Below are positions 1 to 9,019 of a stretch of 64,000 nt of DNA, piece by piece. Where the stretch lies: NCBI RefSeq assembly GCF_001653715.1, contig NZ_LWHQ01000002.1:1-64000 (forward strand), read 5' to 3'. The position numbers were made by a program, and so were the translations under genes. Position 1 is the stretch's first letter; each line of letters begins with the position of its first letter. Source of the DNA: Methylobacterium platani (GTDB lineage: Bacteria; Pseudomonadota; Alphaproteobacteria; Rhizobiales; Beijerinckiaceae). The notes under the pieces were generated by a model that was given only the letters and a program-made list of their open reading frames with translations, was not told where the DNA came from and did no database searches.

Positions 1-47
1 CACAACCACACACGATGACGAATGCTTGCCGGACGAACGTGCTTGGC

Positions 48-167
48 CGGTCTGGTGGTCTGAGCGGGGTGATCAGAACTCGATCCCATCTCGAACTCGG
101 CCGTTAACCGCCCCAGCGCCTATGGTACTGTGTCTCAAGACACGGGAGAGTCGGTCACCGCCAGACC
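48..167 (+). rRNA. rrf: 5S ribosomal RNA
   Basis: The stretch has the 5S layout: the ends (GGTCTGGTGG near 50 and CCGCCAGACC near 160) pair to form helix I. The interior carries the conserved loop with the GATCAGAACTCGATCCCATC-type sequence and the later TGGTACTGTGTCTC segment. Length is about 120 bases. It lies just upstream of an initiator tRNA, the usual distal end of an alphaproteobacterial rRNA operon; the 23S gene must lie to the left of the window. Ends are estimated from helix I pairing and may be off by a few bases. Confidence 0.93.
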
Positions 168-208
168 TGCCAAGCACGTCACCTTCCCTCATCGCGACAA
201 CACCCTGG

Positions 209-285
<77 letters not shown>

Positions 286-291
286 ACCACA

Positions 292-329
292 CGAAAACCC
301 CCGCCGGGCGCGCCCGGCGGGGGTTTTCG
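292..329. terminator. rRNA operon terminator, bidirectional
   Basis: A perfect 19-bp inverted repeat without a loop spacer (arms 292-310 and 311-329). The outer part is CGAAAA/TTTTCG, so a GC-rich stem is followed by T-rich sequence on both strands. It sits between the tRNA and the convergent tautomerase gene and can stop both transcripts. Confidence 0.88.
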
Positions 330-332
330 CGC

Positions 333-563
333 TTACGCCGGTGCGTAGCCGGGCTTCTTGAAGATCGTCTCGGCCTTGGCGGCGATGTCGGGTTCGTAGA
401 CGGTCGACGTCCAGGCGCTCGGCTCGACATCCTCGATCCCGACCGAGATCGAGCCTTCCGAGGATCCCGCGGCACTCATCAGGGCCTTGGTGACCTCGTC
501 GGCGATGCGCTGCTTCTGCTCGTCGCTGCGGCCGGCATAGAGCTTGACGATGACGTGCGGCAT
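333..563 (-). CDS. 4-oxalocrotonate tautomerase-family protein
   Basis: This is a 76-residue protein beginning Met-Pro, as required for the catalytic N-terminal proline of the tautomerase superfamily. The opening residues [17 protein letters not shown] match the family pattern of a beta strand followed by a helix rich in charged residues. Length agrees with the usual 60-80 residue subunits, which form hexamers or trimers. It lies 10 bases downstream of a cupin gene on the same strand and is probably co-transcribed with it. The substrate cannot be told from the sequence; keto-enol tautomerisation of a 2-hydroxy-dienoate-type compound is the family role. Confidence 0.85.
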   Translation of the reverse strand: MPHVIVKLYAGRSDEQKQRIADEVTKALMSAAGSSEGSISVGIEDVEPSAWTSTVYEPDIAAKAETIFKKPGYAPA

Positions 564-573
564 GGCGGGTCCT

Positions 574-972
574 TTATCGCGCGCCGTATTCGGCGTCGGT
601 CACGGGTTCGAGCCAGGTCACGGCGCTGCCGTCCTGCTTCTCCTGGATGGCGATGTGGCTCATGCCGGTGGCGGCGCTCGCGCCGTGCCAGTGCCGCACC
701 CCGGGCGGGAACCACACCACGTCGCCGGGGCGGATCTCCTCGATCGCACCGCCCTCTTCCTGAGCCCAGCCGAGACCGGCGGTGACGATCAGGGTCTGGC
801 CGAGGGGGTGGGTGTGCCAGGCCGTCCGCGCGCCCGGCTCGAAGGTGACGTGGGCGCCGGCGACGCGGGCCGGGTCCGGCGGGCTCATCAGCGGGTCGAT
901 CCGCACGCGGCCGGTGAAGTACTCGGCGGAGCCCGTCTGCGACGGACGGGATCCGCTCCGGTGAATCTCCAT
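574..972 (-). CDS. cupin-domain protein, (R)-mandelonitrile lyase-like
   Basis: A single-domain cupin of 132 residues. Motif 1 contains the metal ligands in HTHPLGQ, and motif 2 contains [16 protein letters not shown] with the fourth ligand His. Both belong to the compact group that includes the manganese-dependent cupin hydroxynitrile lyases, but many members have unknown substrates, so the lyase name is only a similarity label. The chosen ATG gives the family-typical start MEIHRSGS; no credible start lies further upstream. It is followed after 10 bases by the tautomerase gene, suggesting a two-gene unit for modifying a small carbonyl or aromatic compound. Confidence 0.82.
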   Translation of the reverse strand: MEIHRSGSRPSQTGSAEYFTGRVRIDPLMSPPDPARVAGAHVTFEPGARTAWHTHPLGQTLIVTAGLGWAQEEGGAIEEIRPGDVVWFPPGVRHWHGASAATGMSHIAIQEKQDGSAVTWLEPVTDAEYGAR

Positions 973-1055
973 GACATGACCTCCTGGCGCGTGCCGCGCG
1001 GGATCGGACTGCCTTAACCCAGTCCCGGGCCGCGTCGCCAGGGGGAGGGGAGTGG

Positions 1056-2528
1056 TCAGCGCGCCGCCTCGCGGCCGACGCGGCTGTGGCGCCGGCCGTA
1101 GCCGAAATAGATCGCGAGCCCGATCGCCAGCCAGACCACCAGCCGCAGCCAGGTCTCGCCGTCGAGGGAGAGCATCATCGCGAGGCAGACCAGGATGCCG
1201 GCCGCCGGCACGAACGGCACCAGCGGCGCGCGGTAGCCGCGCGGCTCGTCCGGGTGGGTGCGCCGCATGATGACGACGCCGGCGCAGACGATGATGAAGG
1301 CGAGCAGCGTGCCGATGCTGGTCATGTGGCCGAGCGTGCTGATCGGCGTGAGCCCGCCGAGGAGCGCCGCGAACACCATGAAGAACAGGTTCGAGCGGTA
1401 CGGCGTGCGCCAGGTCGGGTGGACCGCGGCGAAGAATTTCGGCAGCAGCCGGTCGTTCGCCATGGCGTAGAATACCCGCGACTGGCCGTAGAGCAGCACC
1501 AGCATCACGGTGGTGAAGCCGGCGATGACCCCGAGCGTCACCAGGCTCTGGAGCCAGGGGAACGGCGTCTGCTTGATGGCGGTGGCGACAGGCGCCGCAT
1601 CGCCCTTCATCTGGGCGTAGGGGACGAGGCCGGTCAGCACCGCCGCGAAGGCGATGTAGAGCACGGTGCAGATCGCGAGCGAGCCGAGGATGCCGACCAT
1701 CATCGTGCGCTGCGGGTTCTTGACCTCCTGCGCCGCCGTCGAGACCGCGTCGAAGCCGATATAGGCGAAGAACACCACGCCGGCGGCCCGCATGATGCCG
1801 CTCCAGCCGTACTCGCCGAAGGTGCCGGTGTTCTCGGGGATGAACGGCACGTAGTTCTGCGCCTTGACGTAGAACAGGCCGACGCCGACGACGGCGAGCA
1901 CCACCGCGACCTTCACGACCACGATCACGCCGTTGACCCGGGTCGATTCGCGCACGCCCCGCATCAGCAGCAGCGAGATCAGGCACAGGATCAGCACCGC
2001 CGGCAGGTTGACGAGACCGTGGACGCTCGAGCCGTCGGCGAGCTGCACCGTCTCGAACGGCGAGTGGAGCAGGCGCGGCGGCAGGGTGATGCCCCAGTCC
2101 TGCAGCAGCGTCGCGACGTATTTCGACCAGCTCACCGACACCGTGGCGGCGCCGACCGCGTATTCGAGCACCAGGTCCCAGCCGATGATCCAGGCGACGA
2201 ACTCGCCCATCGTGGCGTAGGCATAGGTGTAGGCGCTGCCCGAGACCGGGATCATGCTGGCGAGCTCGCTGTAGCACATGCCGGCGAGCGCGCAGCCGAT
2301 CGCCGCGATGGCGAAGGAGATCACCACCGCGGGGCCGGCATTCTCCGCCGCGGCGATACCGGTCAGCGAGAACAGGCCGGCGCCGATGATCGCCCCAATG
2401 CCGAGCCCGACCAGGCTCCACGGGCCCATCGTCCGCTCGAGGCCGTGACCACCGCCTTCGGCGTCCTGCCGCAGGCGGTCGATCGGTTTCGTCCGCATCA
2501 GCCCCTCGGACAATGTCTCCTGCGCCAT
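1056..2528 (-). CDS. APC-family amino acid permease
   Basis: This is a 490-residue integral membrane protein with about 12-13 hydrophobic segments. Near the N-terminus (about residues 30-55) is the APC-superfamily signature [13 protein letters not shown], the unwound substrate-binding helix 1. The family is proton-coupled uptake of amino acids, the cationic amino acid transporter group being the closest by eye. The start MAQETLSEG was chosen because GGGAGGA lies 6 bases upstream; the open frame runs 45 codons further but those residues are not membrane-protein-like. It is a single gene, convergent to nothing and about 80 bases upstream of the cupin gene, so it could read into that unit. Confidence 0.88.
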   Translation of the reverse strand: MAQETLSEGLMRTKPIDRLRQDAEGGGHGLERTMGPWSLVGLGIGAIIGAGLFSLTGIAAAENAGPAVVISFAIAAIGCALAGMCYSELASMIPVSGSAYTYAYATMGEFVAWIIGWDLVLEYAVGAATVSVSWSKYVATLLQDWGITLPPRLLHSPFETVQLADGSSVHGLVNLPAVLILCLISLLLMRGVRESTRVNGVIVVVKVAVVLAVVGVGLFYVKAQNYVPFIPENTGTFGEYGWSGIMRAAGVVFFAYIGFDAVSTAAQEVKNPQRTMMVGILGSLAICTVLYIAFAAVLTGLVPYAQMKGDAAPVATAIKQTPFPWLQSLVTLGVIAGFTTVMLVLLYGQSRVFYAMANDRLLPKFFAAVHPTWRTPYRSNLFFMVFAALLGGLTPISTLGHMTSIGTLLAFIIVCAGVVIMRRTHPDEPRGYRAPLVPFVPAAGILVCLAMMLSLDGETWLRLVVWLAIGLAIYFGYGRRHSRVGREAAR

Positions 2529-2728
2529 CGCGTCCTCCCGGATCTTCGGGATTAAACGCAGCGTCACCGCCAAGGCTGCACGGACGATGCGCGTTTGTCG
2601 CGGATACGCACCGTGGTCGTGCGGGGAAAATACTGCACCGCGATCGTCTCGCCCGCGACGCATCGGCCGCTTGCCGATCGGCGCCGGACTTCAATATTCT
2701 TCGCGCAACAGCCAGGGAGGAGCCCCCA

Positions 2729-3019
2729 ATGTGCCGGATTTTCGCCGAGCAGACGCCGGAGCGCTATGCCTACGAGACGCGCTCGCTGCGGATCGGCGGG
2801 CACTGCACCTCCCTGCGCCTCGAGACCGCGTTCTGGGGCATCCTGGAGGAGATCGCCCGCCAGGAGGGATTGAGCGTGGCGAAGTTCGCCACCAAGCTGC
2901 ATGACGAGGTGTTGGAGCGCCACGGCGAGGTGCGCAACTTCGCCTCGCTCCTGCGCTGTTCCTGCCTGATCTACCTGTCGCAGGGCCAGCGGGCGCCGGT
3001 GCTGATGGCCGCGGAGTAG
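2729..3019 (+). CDS. ribbon-helix-helix domain protein
   Basis: A 96-residue protein. Residues about 22-60 ([17 protein letters not shown] then a second helix [14 protein letters not shown]) fit the RHH_4 type ribbon-helix-helix fold: a beta strand with alternating Ser/Arg side chains, then two helices. Proteins of this group are small DNA-binding or scaffold proteins widespread in alphaproteobacteria. The start is fixed by GGGAGG at 2715-2720, 8 bases upstream. It is monocistronic and ends one base before the convergent GMC oxidoreductase gene. No target operator can be named. Confidence 0.75.
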   Translation: MCRIFAEQTPERYAYETRSLRIGGHCTSLRLETAFWGILEEIARQEGLSVAKFATKLHDEVLERHGEVRNFASLLRCSCLIYLSQGQRAPVLMAAE

Positions 3020-3020
3020 C

Positions 3021-4658
3021 TCACCGCGCGTCCTCCAGGATCATCGCGGCGCCCTTCTCGGCGAGCATGATCGTCGGCGAGTTGGTGTTGCCCGAGGTGA
3101 TGCGCGGCATCGCCGAGGCGTCGGCGACCCTCAAGCCCCGGATCCCGCGCACCCGCAGGCGCGCGTCGAGCACCGCGCCGGCATCGTGGTCGGCCCCCAT
3201 CCGGGCGGTGCCGACGGGATGGAAGATCGTGGTGCCGAGGTCGCCGGCGGCCTTGAGCAGCTCGGCATCGCTCGCGATGCCCGGCCCCGGCAGGTGCTCC
3301 TCGGGCCGGTAGCGGGCGAGCGGCGCCTGGGCGACGATGCGGCGGGTCAGCTTCAGCGAATCCACCGCCACCCGGCGGTCCTCCTCGGTCGAGAGGTAGT
3401 TCGGGCGGATCTCCGGGGGCGCGAGCGGGTCGGGGCTCGCGGCGTGCACGCTGCCGCGGCTCGACGGGCGCAGGTTGCAGACGCTCGCCGTGAAGGCCCC
3501 GAACGGGTGCAGGCCCTCGCCCCACTTGTCGAGCGAGAGCGGCTGGAAGTGGTATTCGAGGTTGGCGGTGGCGTAATCGGGCGAGGAGCGGGTGAACACC
3601 CCGACCTGGCTCGGCGCCATGGTGAGCGGTCCGGTGCGGAACAGCGCGTATTCGACGCCCATCCAGCCGCGCTTGACGAGGTTGGCGTAGGTCAGGTTGA
3701 GGGTCGGTACGCCGGTCACCTTGTAGACCGGGCGGATCTGCAGGTGGTCCTGGAGGTTCTCGCCCACACCCGGCGCGTGGTGCGCGACGTCGATCCCGAG
3801 GTCCCGGAGCCGCGCCCCGTCGCCGATGCCGGAGAGTTCCAGGAGCTTCGGCGTCGCGACGGCGCCGGCCGACAGCACGACCTCGCCGGTCGCCCGGGCG
3901 AGGAAGCGCTGCCCGCCGCGCGCGAACACCACGCCGGCGGCGCGGCCGTCCTCGATCAGCACCCGCTCGACGTGGATCCCGGTCTCGAGCCGCAGGTTCG
4001 GGCGGGCCAGCGCGGGTTTCAGGAAGCCGCGGGCCGCGCTCCAGCGCCGGCCCCTGCGCTGGTTGACCTGGAAATAGGACGAGCCCTCGTTGTCGCCGGT
4101 GTTGAAGTCCGGGATCTTCGGGATCCCGGCGGCCTCCGCCGCGTCGCGGATCGCGTCGAGGATCGCCCAGCGGATCCGCGGCGGCTCGACGCGCCACTCG
4201 CCGCCGGAGCGGTGGAAGCCGTTGGGCGGCGCGATGTGGTCCTCGTGCCTGAGGAAATGTGGCAGCACGTCGTCCCAGCCCCAGCCCTCGAGGCCGAGCT
4301 GGCGCCAGCCGTCGTAATCGGCGGCCTGGCCGCGCATGTAGATCATCGCGTTGATGGCCGACGAGCCGCCGATGACCTTGCCGCGCGGATAGGCGAGCTG
4401 GCGCCCGTTCAGGCCGGCTTCGGCCTGCGTGGTGAACAGCCAGTCGGCCCGCTTGTTGCCGATGGCGAAGAGGTAGCCGGCCGGGATGTGGAACCAGATC
4501 CAGTTGTCGCGCCCGCCCGCCTCCAGCACCAGGACCCGCCGGCGGTGATCGGCCGAGAGCCGGTTGGCCAGCACGCAGCCCGCCGAACCCGCCCCGACCA
4601 CGATGTAGTCGTAGGTGCCGAAATCCTCGAACCCGTCGCCGGCCGTGGTGCCTGCCAT
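3021..4658 (-). CDS. GMC-family FAD-dependent oxidoreductase (choline/alcohol dehydrogenase type)
   Basis: A 545-residue flavoprotein. The dinucleotide fold GAGSAG is at residues 23-28. The second GMC signature region (PRGKVIGGSSAINAMIYMRG) follows around residue 90, and the C-terminal catalytic histidine motif is FHPVGTARMG. The family oxidises primary alcohols such as choline, aryl or polyethylene-glycol alcohols to aldehydes; the substrate here is unresolved. The start MAGTTAG was selected because the upstream extension of the frame is proline/arginine rich and has no family likeness. It is divergent from a tannase-type esterase gene across about 100 bases, which hints at shared use of plant-derived esters and the alcohols they release. 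Confidence 0.88.
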   Translation of the reverse strand: MAGTTAGDGFEDFGTYDYIVVGAGSAGCVLANRLSADHRRRVLVLEAGGRDNWIWFHIPAGYLFAIGNKRADWLFTTQAEAGLNGRQLAYPRGKVIGGSSAINAMIYMRGQAADYDGWRQLGLEGWGWDDVLPHFLRHEDHIAPPNGFHRSGGEWRVEPPRIRWAILDAIRDAAEAAGIPKIPDFNTGDNEGSSYFQVNQRRGRRWSAARGFLKPALARPNLRLETGIHVERVLIEDGRAAGVVFARGGQRFLARATGEVVLSAGAVATPKLLELSGIGDGARLRDLGIDVAHHAPGVGENLQDHLQIRPVYKVTGVPTLNLTYANLVKRGWMGVEYALFRTGPLTMAPSQVGVFTRSSPDYATANLEYHFQPLSLDKWGEGLHPFGAFTASVCNLRPSSRGSVHAASPDPLAPPEIRPNYLSTEEDRRVAVDSLKLTRRIVAQAPLARYRPEEHLPGPGIASDAELLKAAGDLGTTIFHPVGTARMGADHDAGAVLDARLRVRGIRGLRVADASAMPRITSGNTNSPTIMLAEKGAAMILEDAR

Positions 4659-4761
4659 CGCGCGTCCCGCCCTGATCTCTCGTTCCGGCGGGTTTAGCGC
4701 ATTCCGCTGGCGACGGCGCAAGGGGTTGCGGCTAAGCTCCTCGAAAAGCCGGGAGGGGACG

Positions 4762-6336
4762 ATGCGACGGAGAGTGGGGATCGCGGTCGGCATGGCCGCC
4801 GGCCTGTTGGCGGCACCGGCGCTCGCTGGCGAGTGCGGGGCGCTCGCCAACCTCAGGATCGAGGCGGTGAACCTCCACTCCGCCGCGGAAGTGCCGGCCG
4901 CGGGCGACCTGCCGGCCTATTGCCGGGTGCTCGGCACGGTGCGGCCGGCGATCAGCTTCGAGGTGCGCCTGCCGCTGCAGAACTGGAACGGCAAGTATTA
5001 CGGCACCGGCTGCGGCGGGTTCTGCGGCGGCCTGAATTCCGACGCGCCCGGCTTCACCAACGCGATGAATTACGGCCTGCGCCGGGGCTACGCCGCCTCG
5101 ACGATGGATTCGGGCCATTGGGGCACCGGCTCGGTCGACGGGCGCTGGGCCGCCGGCGATCTCGTCGCCCGGATGGACTGGGGCCAGCGCGCGGTGACCG
5201 AGACCGCCCGGGTCAGCAAGGTGCTGGTGCGCGCCTTCTACGACCGGCCGCAACAGAAATCCTACTTCGCCGGCTGCTCCACCGGCGGCCGCATGGCGGC
5301 GATGGAGGCGCTGAAATACCCGAAGGACTTCGACGGGATCGTCAGCGGGGCGCCGGCCCTCGACTATACCGGCCTCGTCGCCACCACCTTCGCCTGGGTC
5401 ACGAAGGCGAATACCGGCGCCGACGGCAAGCCGATCCTGACGACGCCCCGGGTCAAGCTGGTGGCGGACGCGGTGGCTGCGGCCTGCGGAACCAAGGAGA
5501 GCGCGGGTCTCGTCGCCGATCCGCGGCAATGCGGCTTCACGCCGTCGTCGCTCCGCTGCACCGGCGTCACCTCGGACACGTGCCTGAGCGAGGCCGAACT
5601 CGGGGTGGTGGAGAAGTGGTATGCCGGTCCGACGGACGGCGCCGGCCGCCAGCTCTATCCGGGCGGCATCCCGCTCGGCTCGGAGGCGCATTGGCCGCGC
5701 TGGCTCACCGGGCTCGGCAACGCGCCGGCGATCCTGCCGCTCTTCTCCGCCGACTTCCTGCGCTACATGGCGTTCTGGCCCTCGCCCGGGCCGGCCTACC
5801 GCGTGACGGATTTCGATTTCGCCGCCGATCCGGCCCGGATGGCGGCGCAGGCGCAGGTCTACAACGCCGCCACCTACGACCCGGCGGCCGGGACGGTGCG
5901 GCCTGCGGCCGATCTCGCGCCCTTTCGCGATGCCGGCGGCAAGCTCCTGATCTACCACGGCTGGGCCGACCCGCTGGTGACGCCGTTCATGAGCGTCGCG
6001 TTCTACGAGGCGCTGGCCAAGGGGATGGCCCCCAAGGGGATGGCCCCCAAGGGTGCGGCGGCCGGCGGCCTCGACGCGCTCAGGGACACCGCGCGCCTGT
6101 TCATGGTGCCGGGCATGGACCATTGCGGCATCGGCACCGAGGGGCCGGGCATCGCCGATACCGGCATCGATCCGCTGACCGCGCTCGAGCGCTGGGTCGA
6201 GGCCGGCGAGGCGCCGCGCGAGCTCGTGGCGACGAAGCGCGATGCCGGAGGGGCGGTCCTGTGGTCGCGGCCGGTCTGCGCCTACCCGCAGGTCGCGCGC
6301 GCCGAGGGGGGCGGCCTTACCTGCGCGGCGCCGTGA
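4762..6336 (+). CDS. tannase/feruloyl esterase-family protein, secreted
   Basis: A 524-residue exported hydrolase. A signal peptide covers about residues 1-21 (hydrophobic core GMAAGLLAAPALA ending before GECG). The nucleophile motif GCSTGG and the late PGMDHCG form the CS-D-HC arrangement typical of tannases and feruloyl esterases, with an intermediate Asp in the WADPLVTP segment. The start ATG follows GGGAGGGG by 4-5 bases. An exact 15-bp tandem duplication at 6021-6050 gives GMAPK twice within a surface-like segment. Family members cut gallate or ferulate esters in the periplasm or outside the cell. It is divergent from the GMC oxidoreductase. Confidence 0.88.
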   Translation: MRRRVGIAVGMAAGLLAAPALAGECGALANLRIEAVNLHSAAEVPAAGDLPAYCRVLGTVRPAISFEVRLPLQNWNGKYYGTGCGGFCGGLNSDAPGFTNAMNYGLRRGYAASTMDSGHWGTGSVDGRWAAGDLVARMDWGQRAVTETARVSKVLVRAFYDRPQQKSYFAGCSTGGRMAAMEALKYPKDFDGIVSGAPALDYTGLVATTFAWVTKANTGADGKPILTTPRVKLVADAVAAACGTKESAGLVADPRQCGFTPSSLRCTGVTSDTCLSEAELGVVEKWYAGPTDGAGRQLYPGGIPLGSEAHWPRWLTGLGNAPAILPLFSADFLRYMAFWPSPGPAYRVTDFDFAADPARMAAQAQVYNAATYDPAAGTVRPAADLAPFRDAGGKLLIYHGWADPLVTPFMSVAFYEALAKGMAPKGMAPKGAAAGGLDALRDTARLFMVPGMDHCGIGTEGPGIADTGIDPLTALERWVEAGEAPRELVATKRDAGGAVLWSRPVCAYPQVARAEGGGLTCAAP

Positions 6337-6370
6337 GGCGAGCGGCCGCGGCCGCCCCCGGCCGGCGGCA

Positions 6371-6393
6371 CCGACCGGCCCCTGGCCGGTCGG
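6371..6393 (+). terminator. possible terminator of the esterase gene
   Basis: A 10-bp perfect inverted repeat with a 3-base loop (arms 6371-6380 and 6384-6393) lies 35 bases after the stop codon. No T-run follows, so it may be a 3'-end stabilising hairpin rather than an intrinsic terminator. Confidence 0.4.
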
Positions 6394-6502
6394 CCTAGGG
6401 CGACCGTCTCGGCACAGCGGTCGAATTCCTTCCCGTTCGCATCATGTTAGGATTTGTGCGTGGCTGCTGTCATGGCATCTGTGCCGCAGGAGAGTGGCAG
6501 GC

Positions 6503-6742
6503 ATGACCGACGACGCGCGACCCAGGGTTCTCTCGATCACCAGCATCACCGCCGTCAGCACCATCGACGGCGGCGACACCCTGGCGGCCGAGGTGAGCGG
6601 GCCGGATGGCGGCACGGTCTTCCTGCTGATCCCCCTCGGCACCGCCGGCGCCCTCATCACCCACCTCACCGACGCCGCCGAGCGCGGGGCGCGGGAGCGC
6701 CGCCTCCACAGCCAGGGCCGCCGCCCGGCCGCCGAGGATTAG
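6503..6742 (+). CDS. hypothetical protein, 79 residues
   Basis: An unrecognised small protein. It has a beta-rich first half (repeated Ser/Ile/Thr strands and a GPDGGTVFLLIPLG segment) and an Arg-rich C-terminal tail. It contains no cysteine, signal peptide or membrane segment. The start ATG is preceded by CAGGAGAG at a good distance. It ends 110 bases upstream of the diguanylate cyclase gene on the same strand, so co-transcription is possible. Codon usage looks like its neighbours. Function is unknown. Confidence 0.7.
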   Translation: MTDDARPRVLSITSITAVSTIDGGDTLAAEVSGPDGGTVFLLIPLGTAGALITHLTDAAERGARERRLHSQGRRPAAED

Positions 6743-6851
6743 GAAACTTTCCTCAAGGAGACGGTGCGATCGGTCGAATGCGAGCGATCGCCTGAACCGA
6801 TCGTTACGGGAGAGGCGGGAGAACGGCCCTTCGTTCGCGCGGAGGGGCGTC

Positions 6852-8573
6852 GTGGCGTTCAGGAATCGGCTTCGGTTCGAGCACCAGCTCGCCGCGCTGG
6901 TCGGCCTGCTCTGCCTCGCCCTGGTGGGGGCGACGGTGGGCGGCGCCGTGTGGCTCGAACGCCGGAGCGCCCTCCGGCTGGCCGAGGCGCGCCTCGCCCG
7001 CCTCGCCGGCGGCATGGCCGAGAGCCTCGACACCACCCTGCGCGAGCGCTTCCGCGAGATCCAGGTCGTCGCCGGCCTCGACCCCCTGCGCGAGCGCTGG
7101 GGGGCCGACGCGACGACGATCCGCGGCGTCCTCACGGCCATGCGCACCACGGCGCCGGACTATGCCTGGCTCGGCTTCGTCGCGCCGGACGGGCGGGTGC
7201 GGGTCGGCACGCAGGGCATGCTCGAGGGCCTGGCGATGAGCGGGCGGGCCTGGTTCGAGACCGGGCTGACGAGGCCCAATGTCGGCGACGTGCACGAGGC
7301 GGCGCTGCTGAACGGCCTCCTCGTGCGGTCCGAGCCCGAGCCGCTGCGCCTCGTCGACCTCGCGGTGCCGGTGCGCGATGCCGGCGGCCGCGTCATCGGG
7401 GTGCTCGGCGGCCACCTGAGCTGGGACTGGGCCATCCGGGCGCGCCGCCGCCTCCTCGACGAGGGCCGGCCCGGCACCGACCTGTGGGTGCTCGACCGGC
7501 AGGGCCGCGTGATCCTGGGGCCGCATCTCGGCACCACGCCGTTCGGGCCGGCGCGCATCGGCGCCATGGTCGAGCAGGGGCGCGGCCGCTTCGCCGCGGT
7601 GATCGGGGACGAGACGGTGCTGGCCGGCTTCGCCTCGGCGGCGACGGGCGAGGGCAGCGGGATCGCGGCCGGCGATCCCGGCCTCGGCTGGATCGTCGTG
7701 GCGGCCCTTCCGGAGGCGCAGGCCCTGGCGCCGGTGCAGCGCTCGGTCCAGGCGCTGCTCGGCCTCGGCGCCGGGATCGCGCTCGTCGGCGTCGCCCTCG
7801 CCTGGGGGCTCGGCCGCCGCGCCGCGGCGCCGCTGCGGCGGATGACGGCGGCCGCGGACCGGTTCGGCCGCGAGGCCGACGCCACGACGCTGCCGCGCCT
7901 CGACGGGGCACGGGAATTCGTCGCGCTCTCGGCGGCCCTGCGCTCGCTGCTGCGCCGGATCGGCGCCGCGGAGCGCGAGCTCAGCGACGCCGCCCTCCGC
8001 TCGACCCGGGCCGCGGCGTTCTACCGGCGCCAGATCGAGGACCTGCGCCAGGTCGCCGGCACCGACGTGCTCACCGGGCTGCGCAACCGCCGCGGCTTCG
8101 CGGCCCCCGCCGAGGACGCCTTCGCGCAGGCGCGCGGCGGCCGCTGCCGGGTCGCGGTGCTCGTCGTCGACATCGACCACTTCAAGCGCGTCAACGACCA
8201 GCACGGGCACGATGCCGGCGACGCGGTGATCCGCCATGTCGGCGCCCTGCTGGCGGACGCCGTGCGCGAGGCCGATACCGTCGCGCGCTTCGGCGGCGAG
8301 GAATTCGTGGTGCTGCTCGTCGGCCTCGGCGCGAGCGAGGCGGTGCAGATCGCCGAGCGCCTCTGCGCCGCCGCGCGGGCGGCGGAGATCGCCCCGGCGG
8401 GCAGCGCCATCCCGGTCACCGTCAGCATAGGCGTCGCGACCGTCGCGCGGTGCGATCCCGACATCCAGGCGGCGATCGCCCGCGCCGACGCGGCGCTCTA
8501 CGAGGCCAAGGCGTGCGGGCGCGACCGGGTCAGCGTTGCGGCCGGGACCGGGGCGGTCGAGCGGGCGGCGTGA
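6852..8573 (+). CDS. membrane diguanylate cyclase with periplasmic Cache-type sensor
   Basis: A 573-residue protein. TM1 is at about residues 13-34, an extracytoplasmic dCache-like sensor region lies at about 35-290, TM2 at about 296-318, then a HAMP-like linker and a C-terminal GGDEF domain. The active-site motif is GGEEF (481-485), and the product-inhibition I-site RxxD (472-475) sits exactly five residues before it. It is predicted to make cyclic-di-GMP from two GTP in response to a periplasmic ligand. The GTG start is chosen because GGAGGGG at 6841-6847 lies just upstream. The 79-residue gene upstream may be in the same transcript. Confidence 0.9.
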   Translation: MAFRNRLRFEHQLAALVGLLCLALVGATVGGAVWLERRSALRLAEARLARLAGGMAESLDTTLRERFREIQVVAGLDPLRERWGADATTIRGVLTAMRTTAPDYAWLGFVAPDGRVRVGTQGMLEGLAMSGRAWFETGLTRPNVGDVHEAALLNGLLVRSEPEPLRLVDLAVPVRDAGGRVIGVLGGHLSWDWAIRARRRLLDEGRPGTDLWVLDRQGRVILGPHLGTTPFGPARIGAMVEQGRGRFAAVIGDETVLAGFASAATGEGSGIAAGDPGLGWIVVAALPEAQALAPVQRSVQALLGLGAGIALVGVALAWGLGRRAAAPLRRMTAAADRFGREADATTLPRLDGAREFVALSAALRSLLRRIGAAERELSDAALRSTRAAAFYRRQIEDLRQVAGTDVLTGLRNRRGFAAPAEDAFAQARGGRCRVAVLVVDIDHFKRVNDQHGHDAGDAVIRHVGALLADAVREADTVARFGGEEFVVLLVGLGASEAVQIAERLCAAARAAEIAPAGSAIPVTVSIGVATVARCDPDIQAAIARADAALYEAKACGRDRVSVAAGTGAVERAA

Positions 8574-8628
8574 GCGGGTCGGACGCGCCGGCCCCGCACC
8601 GTCCGCGGGTCCCGCCGTCACGATGGCA

Positions 8629-8653
8629 GGAACCGAAGGCGCTACGCTCCGTT
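8629..8653 (+). promoter_or_regulatory. sigma-EcfG (general stress) promoter
   Basis: GGAAC at 8629-8633, 16 bases, then CGTT at 8650-8653: an exact match to the general stress response promoter of alphaproteobacteria (GGAAC-N16/17-CGTT). The expected start of transcription is about 40 bases upstream of the microprotein ribosome binding site. The surrounding sequence is unusually AT-rich for this genome. Confidence 0.75.
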
Positions 8654-8693
8654 TATGATCTTACAGAGTATTCATGGAGTTATGGAGGCATCG

Positions 8694-8777
8694 ATGATGA
8701 AAGGTGGGTTGCTGTGGTTGATCGGCATACCGATTCCGATCATCCTGATCCTGTTATTCCTGGGTTACCTGCACTGA
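8694..8777 (+). CDS. single-span membrane microprotein, 27 residues
   Basis: The reading frame begins with two adjacent ATG codons (8694 and 8697) followed by KGGLLWLIGIPIPIILILLF and GYLH, then TGA. GGAGG at 8684-8688 lies 8 bases before the second ATG, so the product is probably 26 residues. Almost all of it is one hydrophobic helix broken by a Pro-Ile-Pro motif. A consensus sigma-EcfG promoter lies upstream and a hairpin followed by TTT lies downstream, giving it a complete stand-alone transcription unit. Similar tiny hydrophobic proteins occur in many proteobacteria, but I cannot name a function. Too short for routine gene callers. Confidence 0.75.
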   Translation: MMKGGLLWLIGIPIPIILILLFLGYLH

Positions 8778-8825
8778 TGGGGGCGATGCGCAGCTTTGCG
8801 CGACTGGCCCATGCGTGAGCGTGCG

Positions 8826-8862
8826 GCGGCTTCCACGCGGCATCCGGCTGCGTGGGGGCCGC
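8826..8862 (+). terminator. probable terminator after the microprotein
   Basis: Stem GCGGC-tt-CCACGC (8826-8838) pairs with GCGTGG-gg-GCCGC (8850-8862) with a two-base internal loop, and is followed by TTTGATT. It isolates the microprotein unit from the SDR gene. Confidence 0.5.
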
Positions 8863-9019
8863 TTTGATTCGGATTGTCGTCCTATCCCGAACGAATCGCC
8901 TTCTTCCCCCTCGACGACCTTCCCGGCGGGCTTGCGCCCCGCCGCCCTGCCTTGGCAGACAGGCATGACGGCCGCGCGGCGGAAGGTCGGCGGCCGGCAA
9001 GAACGGGGAGGAGACGACC

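Noticed and set aside
3186-4697. 503-codon frame opposite the GMC oxidoreductase
   Set aside because: Antisense shadow rich in Arg, His, Glu and Val with no recognisable domain.
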